Origin: Acidimicrobiales bacterium
Lineage (GTDB): Bacteria; Actinomycetota; Acidimicrobiia; Acidimicrobiales; Palsa-688
Direction of reading: 5' to 3'
Assembly: GCA_036378675.1 (NCBI GenBank)
Contig: DASUWA010000016.1
Location: forward strand, 83,817 to 147,816
Length of the DNA stretch: 64,000 nt
The notes under the pieces are model-generated. The model saw only the letters and a program-made list of their open reading frames with translations, made no database searches and was not told the DNA's origin. Positions 44,115 to 53,300 of the stretch are shown here, in pieces. Positions within the stretch are counted from its first letter, which is position 1, and each line of letters begins with the position of its first letter. Made by a program: the position numbers and the translations under genes.

Positions 44115-45521
44115 CTACAGGTAGCTGTAAAGCAGGATCGAGGCCATCGAGGATCCTCCTCGCGCCGCCTGGTCGAACAGGTCGCGCTTCTGCTCGAGGA
44201 TCTCCGTGACCCTGAGATCGATTGTCCCCTCGGCCAGCAGGTTCCAGGCGAATACCTGCTCGGCTGTCTGTCCGATTCTGTTGGCTCGATCCTCCGCTTG
44301 CTGCATGGCCCCTGGTGTCCACGCCTGCTCCACAAAGAGGACGTCGGCGGCTCTGGTGAGGTTGTGGCCCTCGCGGGCCGCGGAAAGGCTGCACACGATC
44401 AACCTGGAGTCACCGGACATGAACTGCCGTTTCTGCTCCTCGGGATCACGTTCGACGCCGAGGATATGGGCGCAGTCGAAGGTGTCGACCAGTCGGCGTT
44501 GGACTGCTCTGTGGTGGGCGAAGACGACCAGGGACCGGTCTGGGTTTGAGTCCAGGAAGTTCGCGATCCACTCGATAGCTACCGGTGTCTTCGCCTCGCC
44601 CGCGCGGCGGCGCAGGATTGCCATCTTCAAGAGGGCTCGGGATCGCACCGCTCCCCTGGCGGCGGCCGCTCCTCTGGTCTCATAGAGGTAGCGGATCAGG
44701 TCCTGCTCGGCGTCCCTGTATAGCTCGAGCTCACCGTTTAGCGTCAGGCGCACATCCCGGCGGACCGTCGCCTTGAACCCGCCAGCAGTGATCTGGGCTC
44801 CGACATCCTCCCTCTCACGTCGTATGTAGCAGCAGCCCCGAAGCCGACGATGTAGCCCCTCCAGGTCACCGTCGGGACCGCAGAAGTGGGTCTTGAAGCT
44901 CTCCGCCCAGGACCGCTGGTCCTTCCATGCGAACCTCGGTTGCGGCGCGATGTCGTAGAGGCGATCGATGATCTCCAGCTGCGGGATGAGCTCCTCAGGC
45001 CGGTTGTTGATCGGCGTGCCGGTAAGCGCCAAGCGCAGTCCGTCGAACTCGACAGTCTTTGAGAGGGTCTTCGCTGCCTGCGTGCGACGGGAGGTCCCGT
45101 AGCTGGCGTAATGGCTCTCATCGAGGATCAGAGCCTTGAACGGACCCGAGTCCAGAAGCATGGAAAGCCAACTCTCGAGTGTGGGCCAGCCCACTATCCA
45201 AAAATCAGCAGACGGGATTGACCCAGGTCCGTTCCCTTTCAGCACCTCGACCCGACGGTGCGGGAAGAACCGCTCGATCTCGATCCGCCAGTTGTCCTTC
45301 AACCCTGCCGGGCAGACCACGACGGCCGGGAACGCTCCGTCCACCTCACAAGCCGTCAACGCCTGCACCGTCTTGCCAAGCCCCATCTCATCAGCGATGA
45401 AGCAGCGGCGCTCGACCAGGGCCATCGCCACGCCAACCGTCTGGAACGGGTAGAGGCGGCCAGCGGTGAGGTGGCGGTCGAAGTTGACGGTGCCCGTCGA
45501 GGAGTATGTGGGGATGGTCAT
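44115..45521 (-). CDS. SNF2-family helicase, small (SMARCAL1/HepA-like)
   Basis: 468 aa, ATG at 45521 overlapping the recombinase stop (ATGA). Helicase motifs in order: Q-motif region LYPFQTVGVAMALVERRCFI, Walker A in ADEMGLGKTVQAL, DESH in LILDESHYASYG, LTGTPINNRPEEL, SLVVFAHHRAVQRRL and the arginine finger region QAEDRANRIGQTAEQVFAW. It is a minimal version without accessory domains. DNA remodelling after recombination, or defence, are both plausible. Unlike the 26.4-kb helicase it lacks DUF3883. Confidence 0.85.
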   Translation of the reverse strand: MTIPTYSSTGTVNFDRHLTAGRLYPFQTVGVAMALVERRCFIADEMGLGKTVQALTACEVDGAFPAVVVCPAGLKDNWRIEIERFFPHRRVEVLKGNGPGSIPSADFWIVGWPTLESWLSMLLDSGPFKALILDESHYASYGTSRRTQAAKTLSKTVEFDGLRLALTGTPINNRPEELIPQLEIIDRLYDIAPQPRFAWKDQRSWAESFKTHFCGPDGDLEGLHRRLRGCCYIRREREDVGAQITAGGFKATVRRDVRLTLNGELELYRDAEQDLIRYLYETRGAAAARGAVRSRALLKMAILRRRAGEAKTPVAIEWIANFLDSNPDRSLVVFAHHRAVQRRLVDTFDCAHILGVERDPEEQKRQFMSGDSRLIVCSLSAAREGHNLTRAADVLFVEQAWTPGAMQQAEDRANRIGQTAEQVFAWNLLAEGTIDLRVTEILEQKRDLFDQAARGGSSMASILLYSYL

Positions 45522-46192
45522 CGCTCGCGAATCGCAACTTTGCGAACCAGCGCCGGCGACCATCGGCCACCCGTCGGTGTCAAGACGCTGTCGTGGTTTA
45601 GCCCATCCGCGATCGCCTGATAGGCCCTGCCCTCGACTCTCTCCGCCTTGATCCGCTGGGCGATGACCGGCTCGAGCAGCGTCGGACGCCCGAGCCTGGT
45701 ACCTGAAGCCCGCTTGGCCGCCAGCGCCTCCTTGGTGCGGGTCGAGATGATCTTCCGCTCCCACTCGGCCACCGAAGCGGTCACGTTCGCCAGTAGGCCA
45801 CCGGTGGGCGACTCCATGTCGATCCCGAGGTCACAGGCGACTATCGACCAGCCCTCGCGCTCGGCTCTGCGAACCAGGGCCGCGAAATCGGCGATGGACC
45901 GGCTGAGCCGGTCGAGCTTTGCCACTACCAGCACCGATGCCTCACCCCCAGCCAGGGCAGCAAGGGCCTCCTGCAGCTGGTCCCGATTCTCCAGGCTCTT
46001 GGCGCTCGCTGCACGGTCCTCGTAGATGCGCGCCAGTGGCATCCCCCGCCGGGACGCCTCCGCCCGAATCGCCGACCGCTGAGCGGCCAGGCCCGCGCCC
46101 GACTCTGCCTGACCGCCGGTGGATACCCGGATGTAGCCGATCAGTGCTTGCTGGCGTTCCCGGACAACTCGACTTCTCCGCCCCTGCCCCAT
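45518..46192 (-). CDS. serine recombinase (resolvase/invertase family)
   Basis: 224 aa from the ATG at 46192. Catalytic Ser24 is in IGYIRVSTGG; other signatures are KLDRLSRSIADF and EWERKIISTRTKEALAAKRA, SGTRLGRPTLL before a C-terminal HTH (IAQRIKAERVEGRAYQAIAD, with LNHDSVLTPTGGRWSPALVR). It lacks the large C-terminal zinc/coiled-coil region of large serine integrases, so it is of resolvase/invertase or IS607-like size. Its promoter region has a 22-base interrupted palindrome that may be its site. Stop overlaps the helicase start by 4 bases. Confidence 0.88.
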   Translation of the reverse strand: MGQGRRSRVVRERQQALIGYIRVSTGGQAESGAGLAAQRSAIRAEASRRGMPLARIYEDRAASAKSLENRDQLQEALAALAGGEASVLVVAKLDRLSRSIADFAALVRRAEREGWSIVACDLGIDMESPTGGLLANVTASVAEWERKIISTRTKEALAAKRASGTRLGRPTLLEPVIAQRIKAERVEGRAYQAIADGLNHDSVLTPTGGRWSPALVRKVAIRER

Positions 46193-46203
46193 ACTCTCAC
46201 GAT

Positions 46204-46225
46204 ACCTATACGACCGTTTAGGTAC
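46204..46225. promoter_or_regulatory. interrupted palindrome upstream of the serine recombinase
   Basis: TACCTA (46204-46209) and TAGGTA (46220-46225) with a 10-base spacer, 12 bases before the recombinase ATG. Could be a recombination half-site pair, or an operator for the HTH protein at 46553-46786. AT-rich relative to the flanks. Confidence 0.4.
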
Positions 46226-46292
46226 AAGCTTATTGTCCCCCAGATCAGCCTTTAGCCCGATTGCCCCTCCGGTCAGGTCTGGAGCCTCGCCG

Positions 46293-46481
46293 TTACCTTC
46301 CCGGGGCCTCGGGGACGCCTTCTCTGGCAAGAGCCTCCAGTGCTGCTACCGCCCCCTCAAGCCGCGCGATGACCCCGGAGTCAGCGGTGAGACGGCCAGC
46401 TTCCACCTCGGCCAAGAGCATCTTGAGCCCGGCGGCTACTTCGGCCAGCTCCACGGCGGAGTAGGTGCGACGCCGAGCCAT
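46293..46481 (-). CDS. small coiled-coil protein
   Basis: 62 aa, ATG at 46481. Opens MARRRTYSAVELAEVAAGLK and continues as one amphipathic helix with Leu/Ala heptads (LLAEVEAGRLTADS, IARLEGAVAALEALARE). It lies between the HTH gene and the recombinase gene on the same strand, 100 bases upstream of the latter. Possibly a recombination accessory factor; no family recognised. Confidence 0.6.
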   Translation of the reverse strand: MARRRTYSAVELAEVAAGLKMLLAEVEAGRLTADSGVIARLEGAVAALEALAREGVPEAPGR

Positions 46482-46552
46482 CTCTCAAACGTATGGCGAG
46501 TCGAGGCCATGGCGCGAAAACCGACCCGACCCCCCAACGTAGCAAGGGTTCG

Positions 46553-46786
46553 CTATCGCCTTCTCCTGGCGCGACGAGGCTGCGGCCCGGGCACGGGAAG
46601 ACGACCCGTCCGAGCCGCCCAACGCTCAATATCTGGCCAGTACCAAATCGAGGTGCGGCTAAGAGAGAAGACCGGCAGAGGGAAATCTGCCAGCCGCCGT
46701 CGCCATTCGTAGACGACCTGCGGACGGCCGACCTCGAGTCGGCGGGCGATCTCCTCCGCTCCGACGAGCAGGTCGACGTCCACCAT
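46553..46786 (-). CDS. AlpA/excisionase-like HTH protein
   Basis: 77 aa from the ATG at 46786 (frame is open further upstream). VDLLVGAEEIARRLEVGRPQ, then VVYEWRRRLADFPLPVFSLS and WYWPDIERWA: the HTH-wing-Trp pattern of AlpA/Xis proteins. It heads the reverse-strand recombinase operon. Probably controls excision or transcription. Confidence 0.65.
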   Translation of the reverse strand: MVDVDLLVGAEEIARRLEVGRPQVVYEWRRRLADFPLPVFSLSRTSIWYWPDIERWAARTGRLPVPGPQPRRARRRR

Positions 46787-46880
46787 CCGGCCCACACCCG
46801 AGCAAAGTAAGAAAGCCCGCCGTCTGCTTAGGTGGATGTGAGTAGTATTCGACTCAGCCTGCGGATACGGGTGACGGAAC

Positions 46881-47321
46881 GTGAAATGGCGGGAGCAAAC
46901 CTTGAGCACCTGTGTTGCACCGGACCACGCCTTCTCGAGGGTTCCGGTCAAACTTGCCCGAACCGCTTTGGCTGTCCTGATCAGCGCAAGTCTGGCGACG
47001 GCTTGCGGAGGTGGTGGCAGGACAGGCAGCCAAGGCAACGGCGCAACCGCTTCCCCTGTGCAGTTCAACAAGGACATACAAATCAGCTACTGCGGCCCCA
47101 GTTCCGGTGGCTTCTTCGCCGTCGCGCAGGGAACGTTTGGCAATCCGACGTCTACCCTCGGGAACTTTCGGATCGAAGTCACCTTCCGCGATGCCCAGCA
47201 CGACCCAGTCGAGCAGGCAAGCCACAACTACTTCGTTGCGGCGAACAGCACCACCCGATTTTCGATCACCGCCCGACCCGACACCCGTATCGCTGGTTGC
47301 ACGATAACTGCCACGGAGTGA
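46881..47321 (+). CDS. lipoprotein, hypothetical
   Basis: 146 aa from the GTG at 46881. The signal part KLARTALAVLISASLATAC ends in a lipobox with Cys at about residue 42 (LATAC), then GGGG and a Ser/Gly linker. The mature domain is a small beta-sandwich (DIQISYCGPSSGGFFAVAQG, NFRIEVTFRDAQHD, CTITATE) like periplasmic immunoglobulin-type folds. Start may lie later. Function unknown. Confidence 0.6.
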   Translation: MKWREQTLSTCVAPDHAFSRVPVKLARTALAVLISASLATACGGGGRTGSQGNGATASPVQFNKDIQISYCGPSSGGFFAVAQGTFGNPTSTLGNFRIEVTFRDAQHDPVEQASHNYFVAANSTTRFSITARPDTRIAGCTITATE

Positions 47322-47400
47322 CGAGATTCGTCCGTTGCGCGATTTCAATCTCTCGACGCTGCATGCCGAGGCCGACACGGCCGCTAACTAGGATCGCCGT

Positions 47401-48090
47401 ATGTCGGTAACGGTCTCTGACGACGACTGGAACGCGATCTACGCTTACTTCCACGCCAGTTTCACAGCGGCTGACAACTCGGGCATTCACCACGTCATGG
47501 ACCTCCAGGAGGAAGCGTGGAGGCGGGTTCAGCGCATCGCAGCGGATAACGGGCAGTCTGTCCCTGATCCGACGCGCACGGCGGGACTCGTCTCGCCACC
47601 ATCGGATCGGCAGTCGGGTCCTTTGATGGGTGAGCAGAACCTTCGCGAAGAAGGTTTCCGGGGTTTCCTGCCGTTCTCGGCGCTGGCCTCAAGCGGCATA
47701 CCCGACGAACCCGGCGTGTATGTGGTCTTGCGAAGGACAGGGAATGAACCGGCGTTTCGGCAGTCGAATCCGGGGGGTCGTTTCAAAGGGCAAGACCCAA
47801 CCGTGACAGCTGATCTGCTCCAGAAGCGATGGGTTGCCAACGCACCCGTGGTTTACATCGGCAAGGCCACCCGTCTGCTGCGGCGGTTACGTGACTTCCG
47901 TGACTTTGGAGCCGGCAAGCCCGTCGGTCACTGGGGTGGTCGGTTGATTTGGCAGCTGGCCGACGCCGACGAACTTGTAGTGGCCTGGAAGGTAACCCCT
48001 TCGGAGGAGCCTCGGGAGGCCGAACGGTCACTCCTCGATCGGTTTCGATCCCGCTACGGTTCCCTGCCCTTCGCCAATCTCCAAACCTGA
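47401..48090 (+). CDS. GIY-YIG nuclease-like protein
   Basis: 229 aa, ATG at 47401. The second half carries the GIY-YIG layout: GVYVVLRR near residue 105, VVYIGKATRLLRRLRDFRDF near 150, EPREAERSLLDRFR with the late Glu near 207, and a terminal LPFANLQ with the Asn. The first Gly-x-Tyr is GVY and the second is VYIGKA, both normal. The N-terminal 100 residues are unrelated and may bind DNA. Possible repair, restriction or mobile-element nuclease. Alone on its strand. Confidence 0.7.
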   Translation: MSVTVSDDDWNAIYAYFHASFTAADNSGIHHVMDLQEEAWRRVQRIAADNGQSVPDPTRTAGLVSPPSDRQSGPLMGEQNLREEGFRGFLPFSALASSGIPDEPGVYVVLRRTGNEPAFRQSNPGGRFKGQDPTVTADLLQKRWVANAPVVYIGKATRLLRRLRDFRDFGAGKPVGHWGGRLIWQLADADELVVAWKVTPSEEPREAERSLLDRFRSRYGSLPFANLQT

Positions 48091-48147
48091 GCCCCCGAAG
48101 ATGTCACACCTGCCAATTAGCTTGTCGCCTGTAGGAGGCGGTGAGAT

Positions 48148-48315
48148 TTGGTCAGGCGTTTACGACGAAAAGCGTGGCTATCGATTTTGGCGGCGCTGTT
48201 CTGGGCCGGGCTGTCGGCCGCGAGCATTTACGGTCTCGTCGACCTTGTTCAGTACATGCACCACACCACACCCTGCCGGAGAATGGGGACCTGCCAGGTG
48301 AACGATGAACGCTGA
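48148..48315 (+). CDS. small single-span membrane protein
   Basis: 55 aa, TTG at 48148 with AGGAGG at 48133-48138 nine bases upstream. Basic N-terminus (RRLRRKAWL), then a span (SILAALFWAGLSAASIYGLV) and a short tail with two Cys (CRRMGTC). Ribosome site, span and charge order all agree. A second tiny frame starts at 48304 (MNADHPNVDPLTSFADWYEE), overlapping its end. Confidence 0.5.
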   Translation: MVRRLRRKAWLSILAALFWAGLSAASIYGLVDLVQYMHHTTPCRRMGTCQVNDER

Positions 48316-48458
48316 CCACCCAAATGTCGATCCACTGACGTCGTTCGCCGACTGGTACGAGGAATGATGCCGATTCCCGATGATTGTTTACCCGAGCCGA
48401 TCTTGGAGGAAGACGCCCCCGGTCCGACCGATTTTGGGCGTGGGTCTCTCGGCCCCTT

Positions 48459-48977
48459 CTAGCCGAAGTGGCGGGTTTGGAGGTTGAAGGTGAGCGTGGA
48501 GCCATCCTGACGCTGGAGGTTTACGATGTCGCTATTGACGCTTGTGATCTTCACCCAGGTCGGTGAGTTCGGGGGGTCGTACTCATGGGTGGGCGAATCC
48601 GGAGGCTCAGCGTTGGCCGGTCCTGACTGCCGCGGGTCGGGATTGATGTTGACCCAGATGACACCCTGAACTTTCCTCAAAGTTGCCGGATCGCGTTTGC
48701 CGCCAGCCCAGATCATGACCCACCCGGTCCTGTAGGGATTGCTGTAGAAGCTAAAGATGTGACTGGTGCCATCCAGCTGTTCGGGGTCGCTGTTGTTGAG
48801 TCCGGTGTCCCGACGCCACGTATCGCTCGCTGATGGCGTAGGCGGTGGCCCTGGGTTCCCGGTGACGTGAAAAGTCGTCGTCGCTGGACTATTCGCACCG
48901 ATGGTGGTCTTGGTCCCGCCCGCCGAACAAGCCGCCAGCAGGAGGCACGTACCGAGGATGAGTATTCGAGGTCTCAT
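48459..48977 (-). CDS. lipoprotein, hypothetical
   Basis: 172 aa from the ATG at 48977. MRPRILILGTCLLLAACSAG is a lipoprotein signal with LLAAC lipobox (Cys17). The rest is a Thr/Ser-Pro linker and a beta domain (IFSFYSNPYRTGWVMIWAGG, WVKITSVNSDIVNLQRQDGS). No family recognised. Confidence 0.7.
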   Translation of the reverse strand: MRPRILILGTCLLLAACSAGGTKTTIGANSPATTTFHVTGNPGPPPTPSASDTWRRDTGLNNSDPEQLDGTSHIFSFYSNPYRTGWVMIWAGGKRDPATLRKVQGVIWVNINPDPRQSGPANAEPPDSPTHEYDPPNSPTWVKITSVNSDIVNLQRQDGSTLTFNLQTRHFG

Positions 48978-49037
48978 TGCTTTCTCAATATGGCACGGCA
49001 ACGGTTTGTTCGTGGCCGGCGGCCAGGAAGAGGTCGG

Positions 49038-49325
49038 TCATTGGTCGCTTTCCTCGCGGGAATCGGGACCGTGATCTGTCGGAATTAGGCGCACCTGGCC
49101 GACCCGTGCACGCATCCGGTCGGCGATCTCTTGGGCGTAGAGCCACAGGTCGTTCTCGGCCGTTGGTTCAGGAAGACCCGCGTAGTACTCCTCGAGACGT
49201 GGCCACAAGAGATCAGACAGATCCTCGAAGCGACGTCTCTGTCTCGGAGTGATCCTGCCGAGGTCCTCGCGCTTGAGGAGACGCCAATACTCCTCTTCCT
49301 CCTTCGGTCGGGGGTGCCCGACCAC
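49038..49325 (-). CDS. small hypothetical helical protein
   Basis: 95 aa, GTG at 49325. Very charged, with EEEEYWRLLKREDLGRITPR and RLEEYYAGLPEPTAENDLWL; helical, no Cys. No family recognised, but the composition is protein-like. It is 60 bases upstream of the lipoprotein gene on the same strand. Confidence 0.5.
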   Translation of the reverse strand: MVGHPRPKEEEEYWRLLKREDLGRITPRQRRRFEDLSDLLWPRLEEYYAGLPEPTAENDLWLYAQEIADRMRARVGQVRLIPTDHGPDSREESDQ

Positions 49326-50067
49326 CCAGAGCTCGATCCAATGCCTCGGTGCGCCCGCTTACGCCATCTGAGGTACTGCCGGACTTCGAATCGCAACAGA
49401 TGACCCAGTAACCCGGTCGGAGGCCCCAGACACCGACCGTTAGTAACTCCTTCTCGCAACCTGAGCGAAGTTGCCACCGGATTCGCCGAGCGGGCCGCGG
49501 GAGGCGACTCTGTTGTCGTAGCTCCCATATCCGCGTTGAGGCACATCCGAGTCTTACGAGGGGATCTCTAGGCGCGCAGAAGCCGCTCTCGCTGAAGCAG
49601 AACTCACCTCCATTCACCCTTGGGTACTCCTTTGGGCGGACGCGCCTTCTCCCCATCAAGGCTGCGGTATTTCGGATCTCTGACTGTGTCTGCGAGGTGG
49701 ACAGCGAGAACCTTGCCGATCCACGGCAGTTCGAGGTCCAACAGGGTGTGTATCCTGCCCGCAGGAGGACGGAGTTCGCAATCAAGTGTGTCCCGCCCAG
49801 GCTTAGTGGGAGGATGTGGGCCGCTTGAAGAGTCGCCTGCTCTTTGCAGCCGGTGACGGCGCAAGCTCTGATCGGGCCGGCTCGGAACTCAGTAGTTTCG
49901 TGTTGAGTCAGTCGAGCGAGCTAAGCAAACCGGCGAGCTGGGCGACTCGGCCGGCGCGATCGACCCCCCAGTGGCGTGGTGGCGTGTGCTAGAGCTCACA
50001 GGATGCTCTGTTTGCACACTCGACCGGATCCGTCAGGAACCTCCCGCACCTACGTTCAGGGAACGGC
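49326..50067. other. 742-base stretch with at most one weak gene
   Basis: The only frame with some protein character is on the - strand at 49604-49864 (ends LLDLELPWIGKVLAVHLADT, then VRDPKYRSLDGEKARPPKG). It could be a decayed gene. The remainder shows overlapping shadow frames only. Confidence 0.3.
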
Positions 50068-50316
50068 CTAACCCACCCATGCACGAACCACCCTGCCGGA
50101 TCGCAGGATCAAGTTCAGGCGAGACTGATCCTTATCGCCACTACATCCAAACCATCCGTCTCTGGCGACGACCCGAACGAATCCGAGACCCTGATCAGCC
50201 GCCATTTCTCGCGCTTGCCCCTCCGTTAGATCCGCATATTCAAGTGCTTCAGGGAACTGGGAGTAAATCGACCTGAGAGGCGGAAAGTCTTCGAAGGAAG
50301 GGGCTTCGCTCATCAC
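50068..50316 (-). CDS. I78-inhibitor-like protein, putative immunity protein of the Rhs toxin
   Basis: 82 aa, GTG at 50316 (ATG at 50313); the G of the start is the last base of the Rhs gene stop. After a linker it reads LTEGQAREMAADQGLGFVRV, then VARDGWFGCSGDKDQSRLNL and SGRVVRAWVG. This is the pattern of potato-inhibitor-like I78 proteins (DYRPDRLNL-x-x-x-x-G-x-V). Being directly downstream of, and coupled to, a polymorphic-toxin gene is the position of an immunity gene. Whether it blocks a protease or just uses the fold to bind the tip is unknown. Confidence 0.65.
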   Translation of the reverse strand: MMSEAPSFEDFPPLRSIYSQFPEALEYADLTEGQAREMAADQGLGFVRVVARDGWFGCSGDKDQSRLNLILRSGRVVRAWVG

Positions 50317-53300
50317 TACCTATGTACTTCAAACTCGACAGCATCGGTTACATACCGATAACTAGGGTACCGCTGTCCTGGACGGTAATACTGCTCTCTC
50401 ATTCGAACAGTTACTTCGGTGGTTCGTCGAAAGGCCCCTAGCCCCGAGGTAACAGCGTCATTGCCAAAGACTCCGAACCAACCATATGAGCCTGCCTGAA
50501 TTAGGGTGCTAGGAGTATCGTGGCAAACTCTGCGATCTGTTCTACAAACTTCAAGAAAAACGTTTCTCGCGTGAGTACCGAGGTTTACGTAGGCGACAAA
50601 AATAGCGTCAACTTTCAGTCCCCTGCCGGATACCCACAAACCGAGCGCCCAGCCGGCGCCCCAGCGAGTTTTATGGGTATTGGTGCCGGCAAGGTCGGTG
50701 CAGTTGATCGGGTCGGCGTCGCAGTAGTCGTAGGAGTTAGCACTCCCTCCTGGTACTGGGTCTACTTCGAGGAACCGCCCGAGCGCTGCTACATAGACCC
50801 GAGCACCCATTTCGATTAGCGGTAGGCCTCCCGCCGTGTCCGTACCTCGCTCGTGTTTGCCCTCCCAGCCGTATTTGAAGCTTCCGGCTGAGTTGTCGGG
50901 TTCCCCGGTGAGTGCGTTACCGAACGGGTCGTAGAGGTAGGTTCCGCCGGTCTTGTTCCCATTCCCATCGGCGGTAGCAGCCACATCCCCGTGGATGTTC
51001 GGATAGGACCAGACGTCGGTAGCGGCGCTGCCTCGTTTGGTGACCATGACCCCGCCTAGGAGGCCGATATCCCGCTCCACGACGGCGTTCGTGCTGTTGA
51101 GGGTGAGGTCCGGGCTGTCGCCACCCCCGCTGAATCCGTACCGGGTCACGGTGGTGGTGCCTCCGCCGGGAACGTCCGACTGGAATGAGGTCACTGTCGC
51201 GGTTATGCCGGTCTGGGCGAGGAACCGCATACCGGTATACCCGGAGGTGAAGGTCGTGTCGGTAGCTGTGAGCATCCAGCCGGTGGGCTCTGTTCCGGAG
51301 GACGCCCAAACATTCGCGGTCAGGGTCGAGCCGACTACCCGGAAATGAATGCTGTAGGAGGTGCCGGCAGTCGGCGAGAAAGGCGTGCTGGCAAGGGTGG
51401 TCGTGGAGCCGGACACCTTCTTCTGTATGATCAGGTTGCTGCCGTCAATGTACGCCTTGTACCAGTTGTTCGTGTCTGTCCATCGCACTACGTCTCCGAA
51501 GTTGCTGCTGGAGTAGGAGCTCATGGAACCGGTGGCGTAGACCTCGGAGTCGGTCGCGGTGGGTCCCAGCACGGCGCTGTAGGAGTTGCCTCCCGTGTTT
51601 GACACCAACCCGGCGTTACCCGAGATCGAGAACGAGCTGTTGCTGTTGGCATCACCGCCCCAGGTTTGCCCATTCGAGGCCGTGCCCCAATGCGATTGGT
51701 TGGCCCGCTGGAACGTGTCCGAAGCCAGAACGGTCCCCCCGGAGGTGACGTCACGCTCGACTATCCGGTTGGTGGCGTCGCGCTTGTAGGTTGCGGTTTG
51801 GCCTGATCCCGTGTTCAGGCTGACGTTCCGGTCGGCGGCGTCATATCCGAGGGTCTCGTTGCCGAGGTTCGTTATGTTGCCGTGGCTGTCGTAACAGAAT
51901 TGACCAGAACCGCCTCCTGGGCAACTGACGCTGGCAAACCGGCTGTCGGTGGTGGAGAGCAGCCGGTCAGCTTGGTTGTAGCAGTAGTTGGCGATCGCGG
52001 TGCCGTTATCGGTATAGCTGGTTCGGTTGGAGTCGAGACCGGCGTTGTTCGCCGAGCAGCCCGTGGTCGTACCGAAGCCGTAGGTGTAGTGGTGTCCCGA
52101 GGCGTAGGCATCGACGAGCCGTCCTGCACTGTCGTAACCGAATGCCTGGCCTGATGAGTTCAATGGCGTTCCGTCGATTGATTCTCCGGTGACTCTGCTG
52201 GCATTCGAGTAGCTCGTTATGTTGTCAGACGTGATCGTGGTGTTCGAGCTGTTCGTGTAAGCCACCGAAGCGGTGCGACCGTTCGTGTCGTAGGTGACTG
52301 CCTGGCTGGTGCCGTTGCCGGTGTTGCCCGTTCCGGTCGGGTAGCTGTACGAGGTTGGGAGGCCACTGTTGGGGTCGTAAGTCGCTGTTGCGACGGTGCC
52401 CCCGTCGAGACCTTGGGTGTAGGGACGGTCGGAGTTGTCGTAGCCGGTTGTCTGTGTTCCCGATTGTCCGTCCGTTTCGTAGGCCCTTCCGGCCTGATCA
52501 ATTTTGGTTGTGGTGGTGTCGCCCCAGGTGTCTGTGTAAGAGACGACCCGTCCGAGCCAGTCGACCTTCGTGGTAACGCATCCGGAGGTGCCGCCTGTTG
52601 AGCTGAATGTGCATGTCGCACCGGAGTCAGTCACGGCGGTGATTGCAGGGTTGGCCGGGTTTCCGGTGATGGTGGTGTCGGTGACGGCGTAGTTGTAGGT
52701 GGCGGTCCGGGCTGCCTGGCCGAACAGGGCCGGGTAGACGACGGTTACTGGTCGGCCTCGGGTGTCGTATGTGGTGCATGTCCAGTTGGCGCCGTCGGAT
52801 TGGACGCGTGTGGCCAATGTTCGGCCGGCTTCGTCGTAGACGTTCTCGTTGACGATCCCCGCCGCGTCGGTGGTTGTCCATACTCCTCCACCCTGGGGGA
52901 TGTTGGTGGCCCCGCCAGGGCATGGATTGTTAGCGGTCGATGGGTTTGTGCCTTGGCTGTAGTAGGCGTACGTGGTCTGGCCACCGCCCGGCAGAGTTCG
53001 GCTGGTTTGGCGTAGATAGCCGGACCCGAGGGCCTCGTAGCCGGTGGAGGTGGCCAGGTTCAACCCGTTCGGGTCGACCGTGCTGGCGGTCTCAAGGCCG
53101 AAAGCCGGGGTGAGTCCGCTCCCGTTGGTGAAGGAGGTGCTCACTACATGCCCGTCGGCGTCGGTATGGCTGGTCGCCAGCCCGTAACGGGGCTGCAGGG
53201 TTCCCCCGGTTGGCAGGGTGAGTGTCAACTGGCCACCGGATACGAGTTGTTGGACTTGGATCCGGATGCGGTGCACGTTGGAGAACGCGGGAACTGCACT

